Shown: one piece after another, positions 34,848 to 44,313 of the stretch
Layout of the letters: the number at the start of each line of letters is the position of its first letter
Position numbering within the stretch: position 1 is the stretch's first letter
From: a bacterium
GTDB taxonomy: Bacteria > Chloroflexota > Anaerolineae > Caldilineales > Caldilineaceae
Length of the DNA: 64,000 bases
Direction: 5' to 3'
Assembly (NCBI GenBank): GCA_016124945.1
Contig: WGMT01000047.1
Span: forward strand, 160,636-224,635
Notes under the pieces: model-generated
What the model was told of the DNA's origin: nothing
Databases searched by the model: none
The model's input: only the letters and a program-made list of their open reading frames with translations
Program-made: the position numbers and the translations under genes

Positions 34848-34879
34848 CTTGACTTTAACACAGTGTCAAGGTGTAGGCT
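34848..34879 (+). promoter_or_regulatory. Putative MerR-type promoter with a 19-bp spacer and central dyad
   Basis: TTGACT (-35) at 34849-34854 and TAGGCT (-10-like) at 34874-34879 are 19 bp apart. A CTTGAC...GTCAAG dyad (34848-34853 and 34865-34870) spans the spacer. Over-long spacers with a dyad are the hallmark of MerR-family regulation. It drives the SDR gene 50 bp downstream. No merR gene is in the window. Confidence 0.5.
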
Positions 34880-34928
34880 GAACTCAAGTGGAAAAATCAG
34901 ACAGGACATTCAACAGGAGAAAACAATC

Positions 34929-35906
34929 ATGGCAGACAATTCATTGAACGTAGTGTTAGGCAGTGGGCCGGTGGGGCTGGCGGTAATGGACGAGTTGGTG
35001 GCGCGTGGACGGCGTGTGATCATGGTCAATCGCAGCGGGAAAGTGAAGGAAACGTTGCCCGTCGGTGTCACTGTCTCCAAAGTCGACGCCCTGGATCCGG
35101 TGCAGTTGGCAGCGCTGTGCGCCGACGCCGACGTCGTCTTTCAGTGTGCGCAACCGGCGTACACCGAATGGCCCGAGAAATTTCCGCCCCTCATCGCCGC
35201 AATAATCGAGGGGATCAGCCGCACCAACGCCCGCCTCGTGATGGCCGACAATCTCTACATGTACGGCCCCATCGATGGCAAGCCCATCCACGAAGATCTG
35301 CCCCACGCCGCCCCCACCCGCAAGGGCCGCGCCCGCACTCAGGTGGCGAAGATGATCATCGATGCCCACAAGGCGGGCAAGATCCAGGCGACAATGGGGC
35401 GTGCTTCTGATTTCTACGGCCCGCGGGTGATCGATTCAGCCATGGGTGAGATTGTCTTTGAAGCAGCGCTGACGGGCAAAGCGGCCAATCTCATGGGCAA
35501 TCTAGACTTGCCACATACCTACACCTACATCCGCGACTTTGCCTGGGCGCTGGTAGAATTGAGCGAACACACAGACGCTTTTGGCCGCGCCTGGCATGTG
35601 CCCAGCGCGGAGACGATCTCAACGAAGAAGTTCTTGACGCTGATTGAAGACGAAACCGGACGCCCAATCAAGACGGTGGTGGCGAACCGTTTCATGCTGC
35701 GTGTCATCGGCCTCTTCAACCCCATGATCCGTGAATTTGTGGAGATGTACTACGAGTTTGGCGAACCCTTTCTCGTCGAGCACAACCAGTTCGTAGCTCA
35801 CTTCGGCGCACATACCACGCCTCACCCGGAAGCGATCCGCGCCACCGTCGAGTGGTACCGTGCACACGTCGATGCTGAGGCGGCGCAAGAAGCGGTGGCT
35901 ATGTAG
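34929..35906 (+). CDS. NAD(P)-dependent extended/atypical SDR protein
   Basis: The 325-residue protein is related to NAD-dependent epimerase/dehydratases. Its Rossmann entry is altered to VVLGSGPVGLAVMDELVARG, followed by a basic strand VIMVNRSGKV. ADVVFQCAQPAYTEWPEKFP and LVMADNLYMYGPIDGKPIHE mark the positions of the central strands. The canonical Tyr-x3-Lys pair is not clear, so it may be an atypical reductase or sensor. AGGAG precedes ATG 34929. A MerR-like promoter lies just upstream, suggesting induction by a small molecule or stress. The TAG stop is the first three bases of the next hairpin. Confidence 0.82.
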   Translation: MADNSLNVVLGSGPVGLAVMDELVARGRRVIMVNRSGKVKETLPVGVTVSKVDALDPVQLAALCADADVVFQCAQPAYTEWPEKFPPLIAAIIEGISRTNARLVMADNLYMYGPIDGKPIHEDLPHAAPTRKGRARTQVAKMIIDAHKAGKIQATMGRASDFYGPRVIDSAMGEIVFEAALTGKAANLMGNLDLPHTYTYIRDFAWALVELSEHTDAFGRAWHVPSAETISTKKFLTLIEDETGRPIKTVVANRFMLRVIGLFNPMIREFVEMYYEFGEPFLVEHNQFVAHFGAHTTPHPEAIRATVEWYRAHVDAEAAQEAVAM

Positions 35907-35972
35907 GATGGGTTACGACCGCCGAATTTGGCGAAAGCCCCATGTACGTTCATGCGGTTGTAACCCATCCTA
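35904..35972. repeat. Hairpin beginning with the SDR stop codon
   Basis: The arms 35904-35922 (TAGGATGGGTTACGACCGC) and 35954-35972 pair at 18 of 19 positions. The first three bases are the gene's TAG stop. Confidence 0.85.
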
Positions 35973-35989
35973 CGGACTCGTTTCCAATA

Positions 35990-36025
35990 AACAAGAGTCA
36001 TCTCGCCGTTGAGATGACTCTTGTT
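35990..36025. terminator. Bidirectional terminator-like hairpin
   Basis: The 15-bp perfect arms AACAAGAGTCATCTC and GAGATGACTCTTGTT flank the loop GCCGTT. It lies between the SDR gene and the convergent REC-HDOD gene and can serve both. Confidence 0.75.
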
Positions 36026-36061
36026 GTCACAATTCATTCGCCCAGTCCATCACGCATTACT

Positions 36062-37324
36062 TCACGCCGCCATAGACTGTGGCGAGTTGCATAACGCCAG
36101 CAGTTGATCCCGCTGCGGCAAATGGTCGATGTAGACCTGATCCGCCTGTAGCGAAAAAGAACTTTCAACTTCTCGCTGCTGGTGATAAAGAACATCGGCC
36201 AGATGCACCGCCGTAAGAACAGGATTATGCGGTCCTTGGCGGCGGGATGGGTTGTGGTGAAAGCCCACAGCGGTGAGGATGTTGTCTGAAAACCCCCACA
36301 AGCCTAGCAGGTAGGCCCCTAATTCGGCATGGGTGACACCGAAAATCTGACGTTCCACTTGATGCAACGGCAGTCGTGTCGCCTTGGCTAGGCTTATGGT
36401 CGGGAAGTAATCTTGTGAAAGGTAGCTGCTGAATATGAGCTTGCCAATGTCGTGAAGTAGGGCTGCCAGGCTAATGTGATCTTGGGTGGTGCTATCTACA
36501 TTGAGGACACGTCCAATGACGCGCGCATGTTGGTTGACCTGTACCACATGCATGTACATCTCCTGGCGCATGGAACGAGCCATATCGTCTTCAATGGCCG
36601 AAAAGAGCGCCACCGTCTGTACCAGCGAGCGCACAGTGTTGATTCCCAGTAACATGACCGCCTGCTGCAAATCTGTAACATATTGGCGCAAACTAAAATA
36701 CCCCGAGTTGACCAGCCTCAATACCTCTACCGAAATGGCAAAGTCGCGCTCAATACGCGCCGTCACCTCTTTGATTGAGACTTCGGGGTTTTGGAACAAC
36801 TGCATCAGTTCCGTGTAGGTGGAGGGAAGTGTAGGCAACATGCCGATGCCGCGGACAAGTTGTTCCAACACCGGGTTTTCTGCCCCTTGCTGTGTTGTGT
36901 CAATGCGATGTAGCGCTTCCATGATCAACTGCAGACGACAGGGTTTGGGTAAATACTGATGTGCGATGACCAATGTTTCTGCCAGCGAGTCGTGATCCGC
37001 TTCCCGCGCCATCACAAAACGGACAGTCCGAGGGGATCGGACGCGTACATAATCGAGCAGGTGCCGATCTTTGATCCCCGGCAACTGCCCATCGGCAATA
37101 ACAACGTCGATGGTCTGTTCTTCGAGCATCCGGATTGCATCTTCAATATCGTCGCAAAAAAAGAGTGTCCAATGAGGCTGCATTGGTTCCAGCATTTGCC
37201 GCATCTCACGAAGCACCCGAATATCAGGATCTGCGACAAGTAGCGTGAGTGTCGGCACGTTCGGCCTCCTTGTGATGCCAACCTTGTTATTCATTCTTCC
37301 CTTATTATGTAGTTTTTGATTCAT
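36062..37324 (-). CDS. Response regulator with HDOD output domain
   Basis: The 420-residue cytoplasmic signalling protein has an N-terminal receiver domain (about residues 25-145): acidic pocket VADPD, phospho-acceptor Asp in IDVVIADGQLPG, and the conserved Lys in YLPKPCRLQL. The HDOD domain (about 160-370) has the family phrases LPTLPSTYTELMQLFQNPEV and LRLVNSGYFSLRQYVTDLQQ, plus the degraded metal site ALLHDIGKLIF. REC-HDOD proteins often act in motility, second-messenger or stress signalling and are non-enzymatic. The start could also be the ATG at 37294. No cognate kinase is adjacent; the orphan kinase at 21909 is 11 kb away. Confidence 0.9.
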   Translation of the reverse strand: MNQKLHNKGRMNNKVGITRRPNVPTLTLLVADPDIRVLREMRQMLEPMQPHWTLFFCDDIEDAIRMLEEQTIDVVIADGQLPGIKDRHLLDYVRVRSPRTVRFVMAREADHDSLAETLVIAHQYLPKPCRLQLIMEALHRIDTTQQGAENPVLEQLVRGIGMLPTLPSTYTELMQLFQNPEVSIKEVTARIERDFAISVEVLRLVNSGYFSLRQYVTDLQQAVMLLGINTVRSLVQTVALFSAIEDDMARSMRQEMYMHVVQVNQHARVIGRVLNVDSTTQDHISLAALLHDIGKLIFSSYLSQDYFPTISLAKATRLPLHQVERQIFGVTHAELGAYLLGLWGFSDNILTAVGFHHNPSRRQGPHNPVLTAVHLADVLYHQQREVESSFSLQADQVYIDHLPQRDQLLALCNSPQSMAA

Positions 37325-37559
37325 CTAGGGCAATGGTACTTTATAACTTACTTTATTTGTTGAAAATATGCTGCTTGAAATAAATTTTATATAAAATTTA
37401 AGCGAAATCTTATTTTGTTTTTGCATAGATGAATTGGCTACTTTGTCCGCAATTTTGTTGCGTAATTCTGCACTGTACCTCGCCGGACGTTGGCCTCAAG
37501 ACATGCCTGTGCTATGCTTCTGGCATGGCGAATCGTTACTCAATAGAAAGTGTCTAGCC

Positions 37560-38546
37560 GTGCCCCTCTGGTTAACTCGCTCCGATGTGAAGTCCATTCT
37601 GACAATGTCTGCCGCTATCGACGCTGTTGAGCAAGCGTTTATGCTTCTTTCACATGGTCAAACGGTACTTCCCTTACGCACCAACATGCCCGTTGTTGCG
37701 CATAGCGGCAGTTTGCTGACAATGCCTGCCTATGTGGGCGGCAACGCCAATGCACTGGGCGTCAAACTGATCACCCTGTACGCCGACAACCCAGGCCGGC
37801 GCAACCTGCCCGCCATTCAAGGCAACTTTGTCCTCTTCGATGCAGTGGACGGACAACTGCTCGCCATTCTCGAAGCAGGCTACATGACGGCGGTGCGTAC
37901 GGGCGCATCCGGCGGCGTTGCTGCCCGTCACCTTGCCCGTGCCGATGCCAAAACGCTCACGATCTTCGGCTCCGGCGCACAGGCCCCGTTCCAGGTCGAA
38001 GCCGTCTGCGCGGTGCGCCCTATCGAACGCGTCTATGTGATTTCTCAGCGCATGGAAAATGCCGAGCGGTTTGCCCGCGAACAGAGCCGTCGGCTCAATG
38101 TGGAGATCATCCCTACCGGTGATGTCGAAGCCGCTGTGCGCGCCGCCGATGTGATTGTGACAGCCACCAGCGCCCACGCGCCACTCTTCGACGGCGAGTG
38201 GCTGCGCCCAGGGACACACATCAACGCGGTGGGGGCGCACCTCCCCACCGCCCGCGAAGTGGACACGTCCACGATTCGCCGCGCCAAAGTCGTCACCGAT
38301 CAGACAAGCGCCTGCCTCGCCGAAGCCGGTGACCTGATCCTGCCCATCAACGAAGGCGCCATCGATCCATCTCACATCTACGCCGAGATTGGCAGCATCG
38401 CCGCCGGCGATCTACCCGGGCGTACCGATCCCAACGAAATCACCTTCTTCAAATCTGTCGGCCTTGCCGTGCAAGATGTGGCTGTCGCCGCGCTGATCGT
38501 TCAACAAGCCCTTGCCCGCGGCATCGGCCAACACCTGGAAACATGA
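37560..38546 (+). CDS. Ornithine cyclodeaminase / mu-crystallin family protein
   Basis: The 328-residue NAD(P)-dependent protein has the family entry PLWLTRSDVKSILTMSAAID, substrate-site LPLRTNMPV, the segment MTAVRTGASGGVAARHLARA with the substrate Arg/Lys region, and the Rossmann motif TIFGSGAQAPFQVEAVCAV. Members cyclise ornithine to proline, reduce ketimines or dehydrogenate alanine-like amino acids. The start is unclear; GTG 37560 gives the family-typical N-terminus, while ATG 37503 would add 19 residues. It opens a run of plus-strand genes, with the GNAT gene starting 3 bp after its stop. An amino-acid salvage role is suggested by its peptidase and hydrolase neighbours. Confidence 0.85.
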   Translation: MPLWLTRSDVKSILTMSAAIDAVEQAFMLLSHGQTVLPLRTNMPVVAHSGSLLTMPAYVGGNANALGVKLITLYADNPGRRNLPAIQGNFVLFDAVDGQLLAILEAGYMTAVRTGASGGVAARHLARADAKTLTIFGSGAQAPFQVEAVCAVRPIERVYVISQRMENAERFAREQSRRLNVEIIPTGDVEAAVRAADVIVTATSAHAPLFDGEWLRPGTHINAVGAHLPTAREVDTSTIRRAKVVTDQTSACLAEAGDLILPINEGAIDPSHIYAEIGSIAAGDLPGRTDPNEITFFKSVGLAVQDVAVAALIVQQALARGIGQHLET

Positions 38547-38549
38547 TTT

Positions 38550-39536
38550 ATGTCTACCTTTCATCTTGATCACCTCAACTTTACCGATTTTGATCCCAAG
38601 AACACTGAACATATCGATTGGATCGCCGCCTTGTGGAACACAGCCGTTGCTGAATCCATGCCGATTTCCAGCGGTTTTGTCCACTTTAATACGCAACCTA
38701 CCACCGGCGGCATACAGAGCAGCCGCATTGCCCTTGACGCCGACGACCGTCCTGTTGGCTTTGTCCTTGCCAGCGCTCACCCCAGCGCGCCGCCGAGCAT
38801 GAGTGCGCAAGGGGGCTGGATCGATGCCATCGCTGTTGCACCACACGCCCAACGTCAGGGGATTGGCGCTTCTTTGCTGGCATGGGCAGAGGCATGGCTG
38901 GCTGCACAGGAATGTACTCAGATCCGTATCGGCGCCAGTCTCCGTCCCTTTGCGCCCGGCGTGCCCATCGAGCTTGGCACGGTGGACTTCTTCACCGCGC
39001 ATGGATATGCCCCGCAGGGCAGCGGCATTGTCTGGGACGTGGCGCGCAATCTGGCCGACTATACGCCGCCGCCCGGCCTCGACAACCTACCCTGCGCCGT
39101 CCGCCCTGCCCAGCCCAACGACAAAGTCGCACTGCTCTCCTTCTTGCAGCGCGAATTCCCAGGCCGCTGGACGTTCGAGTTCCTCGAAATTCTTGCCAAT
39201 GGTGGGCGCATCTCCGATTACATGATCCTGTGGACCGAAGACGGCGTTGACGGCGCTTGCCGCCTCACCTTCGAAGACTCAGTATGGCCCATCGAACGCT
39301 TTTACCCTTATCACCTGCCGCGCCCGTGGGGACAGCTTGGCTCTATCGGCATTTCGGCTGCCAAACGCGGCCGCAATTTCGGCCTGGCCCTCCTCGACGC
39401 CGGTCTACGTCGCCTGCACAACAACGGCGTCAACGGCTGTGTCATTGATTGGACAACCCTACTCGACTTCTACGCTAAGTGCGGCTTCGAGCCCTACCGC
39501 AGTTATCAGCAGTTGGGGAAGGGGATTGGGGAGTAG
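38550..39536 (+). CDS. Tandem-domain GNAT acetyltransferase
   Basis: The 328-residue protein contains two GNAT units. The first (about residues 1-165) has an acetyl-CoA loop in GWIDAIAVAPHAQRQGIGAS. The second (about 180-328) has a weaker loop in GSIGISAAKRGRNFGLALL, then WTTLLDFYAKCGFEPYRSY. Such double-GNAT proteins often keep one catalytic and one structural half; the first half has the better Q/R-x-x-G-x-G loop. Spacing of 3 bp to the upstream gene and 17 bp to the downstream one implies an operon. The substrate could be an amino sugar or amino acid released by the neighbouring hydrolases, but this is inference. Confidence 0.87.
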   Translation: MSTFHLDHLNFTDFDPKNTEHIDWIAALWNTAVAESMPISSGFVHFNTQPTTGGIQSSRIALDADDRPVGFVLASAHPSAPPSMSAQGGWIDAIAVAPHAQRQGIGASLLAWAEAWLAAQECTQIRIGASLRPFAPGVPIELGTVDFFTAHGYAPQGSGIVWDVARNLADYTPPPGLDNLPCAVRPAQPNDKVALLSFLQREFPGRWTFEFLEILANGGRISDYMILWTEDGVDGACRLTFEDSVWPIERFYPYHLPRPWGQLGSIGISAAKRGRNFGLALLDAGLRRLHNNGVNGCVIDWTTLLDFYAKCGFEPYRSYQQLGKGIGE

Positions 39537-39553
39537 GGACAAGGGAATCACAC

Positions 39554-40723
39554 ATGCCACCAGATTTTTCGCGCCTTACCGAGATCCTCTCCTCCGCCGC
39601 CGAGACGGTTGCACCGGCGATTGCCTGCCGTGTCGAAAAGGACGGCCATCTCCTCTTTGACGCGGCTTTTGGCGTCCTCAACCCGGCCTCCAGCACAGGA
39701 TCGGCCCAGCCGGATACGATCTTCGATTTGGCATCGCTGACCAAGCTCTTTACCACAACCGCATTTTTGCGTCTTGTCGAGGCAGGTGGCGTGGCCATCG
39801 ATCAACCTGTGGCTGAGGTGATCCCTGAATTCGGCGGACAACGCATCATCGGCGGCAGCGAAGATCCAATCTCCAAACGCCCACTCCCTGCCAATCCTCG
39901 CTACAGTGGGCAGATTATCGACGCCTCGACCATCACCTTTCGTCAACTGCTCACCCATACTGCCGGGTTGCCTGCCTGGCGCAGCCTCTACCGCATGTGC
40001 GGTCCTGTGCCGTCCACACAGCCGCCGACAGCCGCCGACATCGCCCGCCGCCATGCGTCTGCACTCGACGCCATTGCCGGTTTTCCCTTCCTCTACCCAC
40101 CCAGTGCCGACTACGTCTACAGCGACGTGGGGCTGATCCTGCTGGGCTTTGCCGTGGAACGCTTACACGGCGCCCGTCTGGATGCCGCCATCCACGATCT
40201 GGTTGGTGCGCCGTTGGGGCTTTCGATCCACTACAACCCGCCTGCCCCAATCCACAGCCGCATCGCCCCCACCGAAGACGACCCCTGGCGGCAGCGACGG
40301 CTGCGCGGCGAAGTCCACGATGAAAACGCAGCGGGGCTAGGCGGTATTGCCGGCCATGCCGGCCTTTTCGGTGTCACCGCTGACCTCTGTCGTCTCGGTG
40401 CACTTTATTTGCGTGGTGGCGAGGGGTTGCTTTCGCCGGCATTGGTGGCTGAGAGCACCCGCCTACAAAATGTCAGCGTCGACGGAGTCCGGCGCGGGCT
40501 GGGCTGGCTTCTGCGCAGCGATCCCGATCCGTCTTGCAGCACTGCCTTTTCTACAGCGAGTTTCGGCCATACCGGCTACACAGGCACGTCACTATGGTGC
40601 GATCCGTTACAGGATATTGCGGTAGCGCTCTTCACCAACCGCGTCTATCATGGACGAGAACCGCAGGGAATTGCCACGCTCCGCCCACAAGTACATGCGT
40701 CTATCGCCGACGCACTAATGTAA
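39554..40723 (+). CDS. Serine hydrolase of the beta-lactamase / penicillin-binding-protein fold
   Basis: The 389-residue class C-like serine hydrolase has the three active-site motifs: Ser61-x-x-Lys64 in DLASLTKLFTTTAF, the Tyr motif in YVYSDVGLILLG (near 188) and the His-Thr-Gly motif in FGHTGYTGTSLW (near 339). There is no signal peptide, so it works in the cytoplasm, unlike real beta-lactamases. In other bacteria, similar proteins are encoded with cell-wall recycling genes (for example next to the Bacillus muramic acid genes), which fits the AnmK gene 3.6 kb downstream. AAGGGAAT precedes ATG 39554. An esterase or D-amino-acid amidase/peptidase activity is likely. Confidence 0.88.
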   Translation: MPPDFSRLTEILSSAAETVAPAIACRVEKDGHLLFDAAFGVLNPASSTGSAQPDTIFDLASLTKLFTTTAFLRLVEAGGVAIDQPVAEVIPEFGGQRIIGGSEDPISKRPLPANPRYSGQIIDASTITFRQLLTHTAGLPAWRSLYRMCGPVPSTQPPTAADIARRHASALDAIAGFPFLYPPSADYVYSDVGLILLGFAVERLHGARLDAAIHDLVGAPLGLSIHYNPPAPIHSRIAPTEDDPWRQRRLRGEVHDENAAGLGGIAGHAGLFGVTADLCRLGALYLRGGEGLLSPALVAESTRLQNVSVDGVRRGLGWLLRSDPDPSCSTAFSTASFGHTGYTGTSLWCDPLQDIAVALFTNRVYHGREPQGIATLRPQVHASIADALM

Positions 40724-40750
40724 ATTCTCGATTGCTGATTGGGAGCCGCC

Positions 40751-43700
40751 TTGAACCTCTCGTTTCTTTGGAATCTGACACCCACAGGCATTCTCATCGA
40801 TAGCAACAACGACGGCGCTGTTGACGGCGTGGTTGCCTGCCTTGTGCCGTTGACGCCTGCGCAATGGACCCCACACCTGTGGGCCGCCGCTGCCAACCTT
40901 GCCGCCCGCATTGGATTGGAATCACCAGCGCTGCGCCTACCCTTGGCCGTTGACATCGACGCTGTCGAAAGTTGGCAAATCCCCATTCTGCTCACCATTG
41001 GGGACACAGCAGTGGCTGTGGATCGTGCACCCTGGTCCACGTTGTTGCCCCACTTGCCCATCTTCGCCCAAGATGACGTCGAGATCGCCTGGCTTGAAGG
41101 CGACGCCCATCGCGCCTTACGCATTCACGCCGCCGACGCAGCGGCACTGGCCTCCGTCCTCAACCGGCTGGCGACTGCACACGATGAATCGCCACCGGCC
41201 CAAAGCCCTTTGCCTGCTCAAGAACAGACTGATCTCGATCTGGCCAGGCTTTTTGGCTGTGCGCCCGATGGTCTTTTCCTCACCGCACAGGACGGCTCCT
41301 CTTGTGCCGACAACCGCTTCCACTTGATCCTCGGCCCGCAAACCGACGTTGTAACCGGCATGGCCGCCGTCAACCTCGCTGCCCGTCTTGGGTTGGAAAC
41401 AAGCGGGCTGACACTGCCCCTGGCCTTTGCCGCAGACACCACCTCTGCGCCGGATGTTGTCGATGATTACTTCCTTTTGCTTGGCTTCGGCGAAGCGAAT
41501 GGCAGCCTATCGCCCAAAGGAAGGCAGATCCTGCTGGATCCAGTTTCGGCCCATTATTTGGCCGAAGTTTACCCACATCTAGACAGTTTGAGCCAACGCC
41601 ACGATGAAAGTACCCGCACACTCAGCGCTATCGTCGCCACAGTGGACGATCTCGTCCACGCACGGTCGCCACAGATGTGGTTGGCCCTGGCCGAAGTACA
41701 GGCAGGCCAGTCCATTCCTGTGAGCGATGTAGACGATCTCTGCTGCGAAGCCTTCCGCCTCACCTGGAATCCGGCGGATCAACTGGATCACGTCGGTCGG
41801 TTGCGGCGCATACTGGCGCGCAAGATCCGGCCCAAGCTCAAAAAACAGGCAACGCCCACACAGATCACCGTCTTCTGTAGCGCGCCCCGCCCCGCCCGCG
41901 ACGACCTCGCCACTGAAATCGCCGAAATGGCAGGCCACGGCGTACACGTCCAGGTCTTGCCCGTTCACAAAGCCGGCCTGGCCTGGTTGCTCGAAGACCA
42001 AATCCCCCAACTGATCGACCGAAACGTTGCCCGCGTCGCCCTGCGTTTTGCCGCTTTTCGCTCCCCTGATCCCAACGCGCTTTGGCTCGACCTGCCCCAC
42101 CGCTGGCTACAAGAGATTTTCCCCGCCGATGAACTACTGGCGCGGCATTTACACCTCGATCTCTCGCAAGTGGAGATCGAAATGTTCGAGCCCGACGCAA
42201 CAGAGCCGACCCGCGTCTACGAACTGATCGCCTACAACGCCAATGGCGACATCGTCCATCGCGGCGCGCTGCCCCTGCTCTGGGACGAACACCTCTACCT
42301 GACCGACATGCACGATTACGGCCTTGTACACCCAAGCGCAGGCGGCATCATCGTCACCTGGCCCGGAGATCACAGTGACGTGTGGCCGGTGAGCACCGAC
42401 GAGGCGCTTTTCTGGGCCTTCTACCAGCAATGCGTCCTGCCGTCGATCCGTAGCCATGTCCTCGCCGTGAGTCGCGGCCGCCCAATTTCCGAGTGGGAAC
42501 CCTATTTCGAGTCGTTGCAGGTGGAAGCCTACTTTGGCTGGCCCGACGAACCGCTCGGCGTTTCTCAAGAATTTGTTTCCGTCGGCGAAGCCTTGCACGA
42601 AGACATCTACTTCAACACCCTCGACTACCTGGTAGGGCTAGGCGAAGCGTTCTGTGGCCAGCGCATTACCGCCGCCGGCCAGGTGATGCCCCTGATCCAC
42701 GATTTCTACAACGCCGACGGTGCTCGCATCGCGCCTTCAGCACCTCGGGCTGTGGTCACCTTGCGTGCCTGGGCCATGCCCCGCTACTTGCCGCCGCTCG
42801 ATCTGGTCGTTGGGCACCGTAGCGACATGCCCAAACCCCAGCATCTGAGTGTCTCGTCGCTTACATTGAACGAAACCGGCGACGCGATCCAATCTGTCAC
42901 CTTGCGAGCGCACTACATCAATGGGGCGTCGGCGCGCCTGGCTGCCCGCACCCTGGCGCGGCGGGTCGCCCTTGCACCGCTCCATTTTGCATCGAACGTG
43001 GCTGTACAGGTGCTCTGTGTGGCCGCCACCACGGAGGAATGCGTAGATCTTGGCCTGTCTTCTGTAGGTCCTCAACCGCGTCCACCTGAACCCCCTCACG
43101 ATCCCAAATCGGACGTAATCGGCCCGCGCCAATTGGAGGCCGAACTGGCCGACGTTGCCAGGCTTCCCGGCGTTTCCGTTTGGCAGATAGGTCGCTCTTA
43201 CCAGGGGCGGCCCGGCTACGCCGTCGATGTGATCGCGCCGCTGCACAGTGGGCAGACGCACCATTCGCGCCGTAAACTGGGACAGCAGAAGCCAACGGCC
43301 TTTCTCATCGCTCGTCACCATGCCAACGAAGTGTCAAGCACCACCGCCGTCCTCAATTTGACGCGCAGCCTCGCCAACGATCCCACGCAGCGGGATCTAC
43401 TTGCCCGCGTCAACGTGGTCGTCCTCCCCATTGCCAACCCCGACGGCGCGGCCTTTCATTACCAATTGATGACCGAACACCCACACTGGAAGCATCACGC
43501 TGCCCGCTTTAACGCTGCCGGCAAAGAATTTGGGCAAGACACTTTTAACGCGTCTACACTCTTTGGTGAAGCCAAATTTCGCCGCGCCATCTGGTCGGCA
43601 TGGCTCCCCGACGCCATTGTAGACAACCACGGGGTGCCGTCGCACGAGTGGTGCCAGCCCTATGCCGGGTATAACTCGCCGCCCCGTTTTGTGGTCTCCT

Positions 43701-44191
43701 ATCACATGGTGCAGGCCATGCTCTACGGCATCATTTCGTTTGTTGAAGGAGCGGAGACGGCTGCCTCTGCACTGCGCGAAGCCGTTTCCAAAGCGGTGAT
43801 GCAGATCCCCTGGCTGCGGGAGCGCAACGAATATTGGCTCAACCGTTACCATACCTACGGGCACCGTTGGTCGCCGGAAACCTTTCCTTTGCAAACCCAC
43901 AACCAAATGCTCTTTTTCTACCGCGGCTACCCTGCCCACCACCACAATGCACAACGTACCTTTGCTGGACGTTACCCCTCGATTACCCAGTTCGAGTGGG
44001 TGACCGAAGTACCCGACGAAACCGCACAGGGCGACTACTTGGCTGAGTGCGCCATCGCCCAAACCACCGCCGACGTAGCCATGCTGCGTCTTCTCGCTGA
44101 GTCGGCCCAACCCATGCAACGGCAGATCCATGTCCATGAAGACGGGCGTACCACGATCCGTTTCCAGCGTAACCGGCAAATCGGCGCATAG
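40751..44191 (+). CDS. Very large M14-type zinc carboxypeptidase with duplicated N-terminal domain
   Basis: This 1146-residue protein has its metallopeptidase domain at the C-terminal third. The zinc ligands His857 and Glu860 are in LIARHHANEVSS, the third ligand is probably the His in IVDNHGVPSHEW, and VVVLPIANPDGAAF lies between them. The N-terminal third carries an internal duplication: AANLAARIGLESPALRLPLA (about residue 45) and AVNLAARLGLETSGLTLPLA (about 205). The first copy is preceded by a calcium-loop-like DSNNDGAVDG. The middle 400 residues are unfamiliar. There is no signal peptide. The start is probably TTG 40751 after GGGAG. Operon partners (hydrolase, AnmK) suggest action on cell-wall peptides in the cytoplasm. 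M14 enzymes are usually 300-450 residues, so this is exceptional. Confidence 0.82.
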   Translation: MNLSFLWNLTPTGILIDSNNDGAVDGVVACLVPLTPAQWTPHLWAAAANLAARIGLESPALRLPLAVDIDAVESWQIPILLTIGDTAVAVDRAPWSTLLPHLPIFAQDDVEIAWLEGDAHRALRIHAADAAALASVLNRLATAHDESPPAQSPLPAQEQTDLDLARLFGCAPDGLFLTAQDGSSCADNRFHLILGPQTDVVTGMAAVNLAARLGLETSGLTLPLAFAADTTSAPDVVDDYFLLLGFGEANGSLSPKGRQILLDPVSAHYLAEVYPHLDSLSQRHDESTRTLSAIVATVDDLVHARSPQMWLALAEVQAGQSIPVSDVDDLCCEAFRLTWNPADQLDHVGRLRRILARKIRPKLKKQATPTQITVFCSAPRPARDDLATEIAEMAGHGVHVQVLPVHKAGLAWLLEDQIPQLIDRNVARVALRFAAFRSPDPNALWLDLPHRWLQEIFPADELLARHLHLDLSQVEIEMFEPDATEPTRVYELIAYNANGDIVHRGALPLLWDEHLYLTDMHDYGLVHPSAGGIIVTWPGDHSDVWPVSTDEALFWAFYQQCVLPSIRSHVLAVSRGRPISEWEPYFESLQVEAYFGWPDEPLGVSQEFVSVGEALHEDIYFNTLDYLVGLGEAFCGQRITAAGQVMPLIHDFYNADGARIAPSAPRAVVTLRAWAMPRYLPPLDLVVGHRSDMPKPQHLSVSSLTLNETGDAIQSVTLRAHYINGASARLAARTLARRVALAPLHFASNVAVQVLCVAATTEECVDLGLSSVGPQPRPPEPPHDPKSDVIGPRQLEAELADVARLPGVSVWQIGRSYQGRPGYAVDVIAPLHSGQTHHSRRKLGQQKPTAFLIARHHANEVSSTTAVLNLTRSLANDPTQRDLLARVNVVVLPIANPDGAAFHYQLMTEHPHWKHHAARFNAAGKEFGQDTFNASTLFGEAKFRRAIWSAWLPDAIVDNHGVPSHEWCQPYAGYNSPPRFVVSYHMVQAMLYGIISFVEGAETAASALREAVSKAVMQIPWLRERNEYWLNRYHTYGHRWSPETFPLQTHNQMLFFYRGYPAHHHNAQRTFAGRYPSITQFEWVTEVPDETAQGDYLAECAIAQTTADVAMLRLLAESAQPMQRQIHVHEDGRTTIRFQRNRQIGA

Positions 44192-44209
44192 ACTGAAATT
44201 TCAGAAAGG

Positions 44210-44288
44210 GATCCACAGATTACATGGATTTACAGGATTGCAGAGAGAAATTTCTGGTAATCCTGTAAATCCATGTAATCTGTGGATC
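44210..44288. repeat. Perfect 30-bp inverted repeat of ACAGATTACATGGATTT words
   Basis: The arms 44210-44239 and 44259-44288 are exact complements around a 19-nt loop that contains AGAAATTTCT. It sits 18 bp after the peptidase stop and 25 bp before anmK. Read-through or attenuation between the two genes would depend on it. Confidence 0.92.
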
Positions 44289-44313
44289 AATGCTGCTAGA
44301 GAAAGGTGACGTC

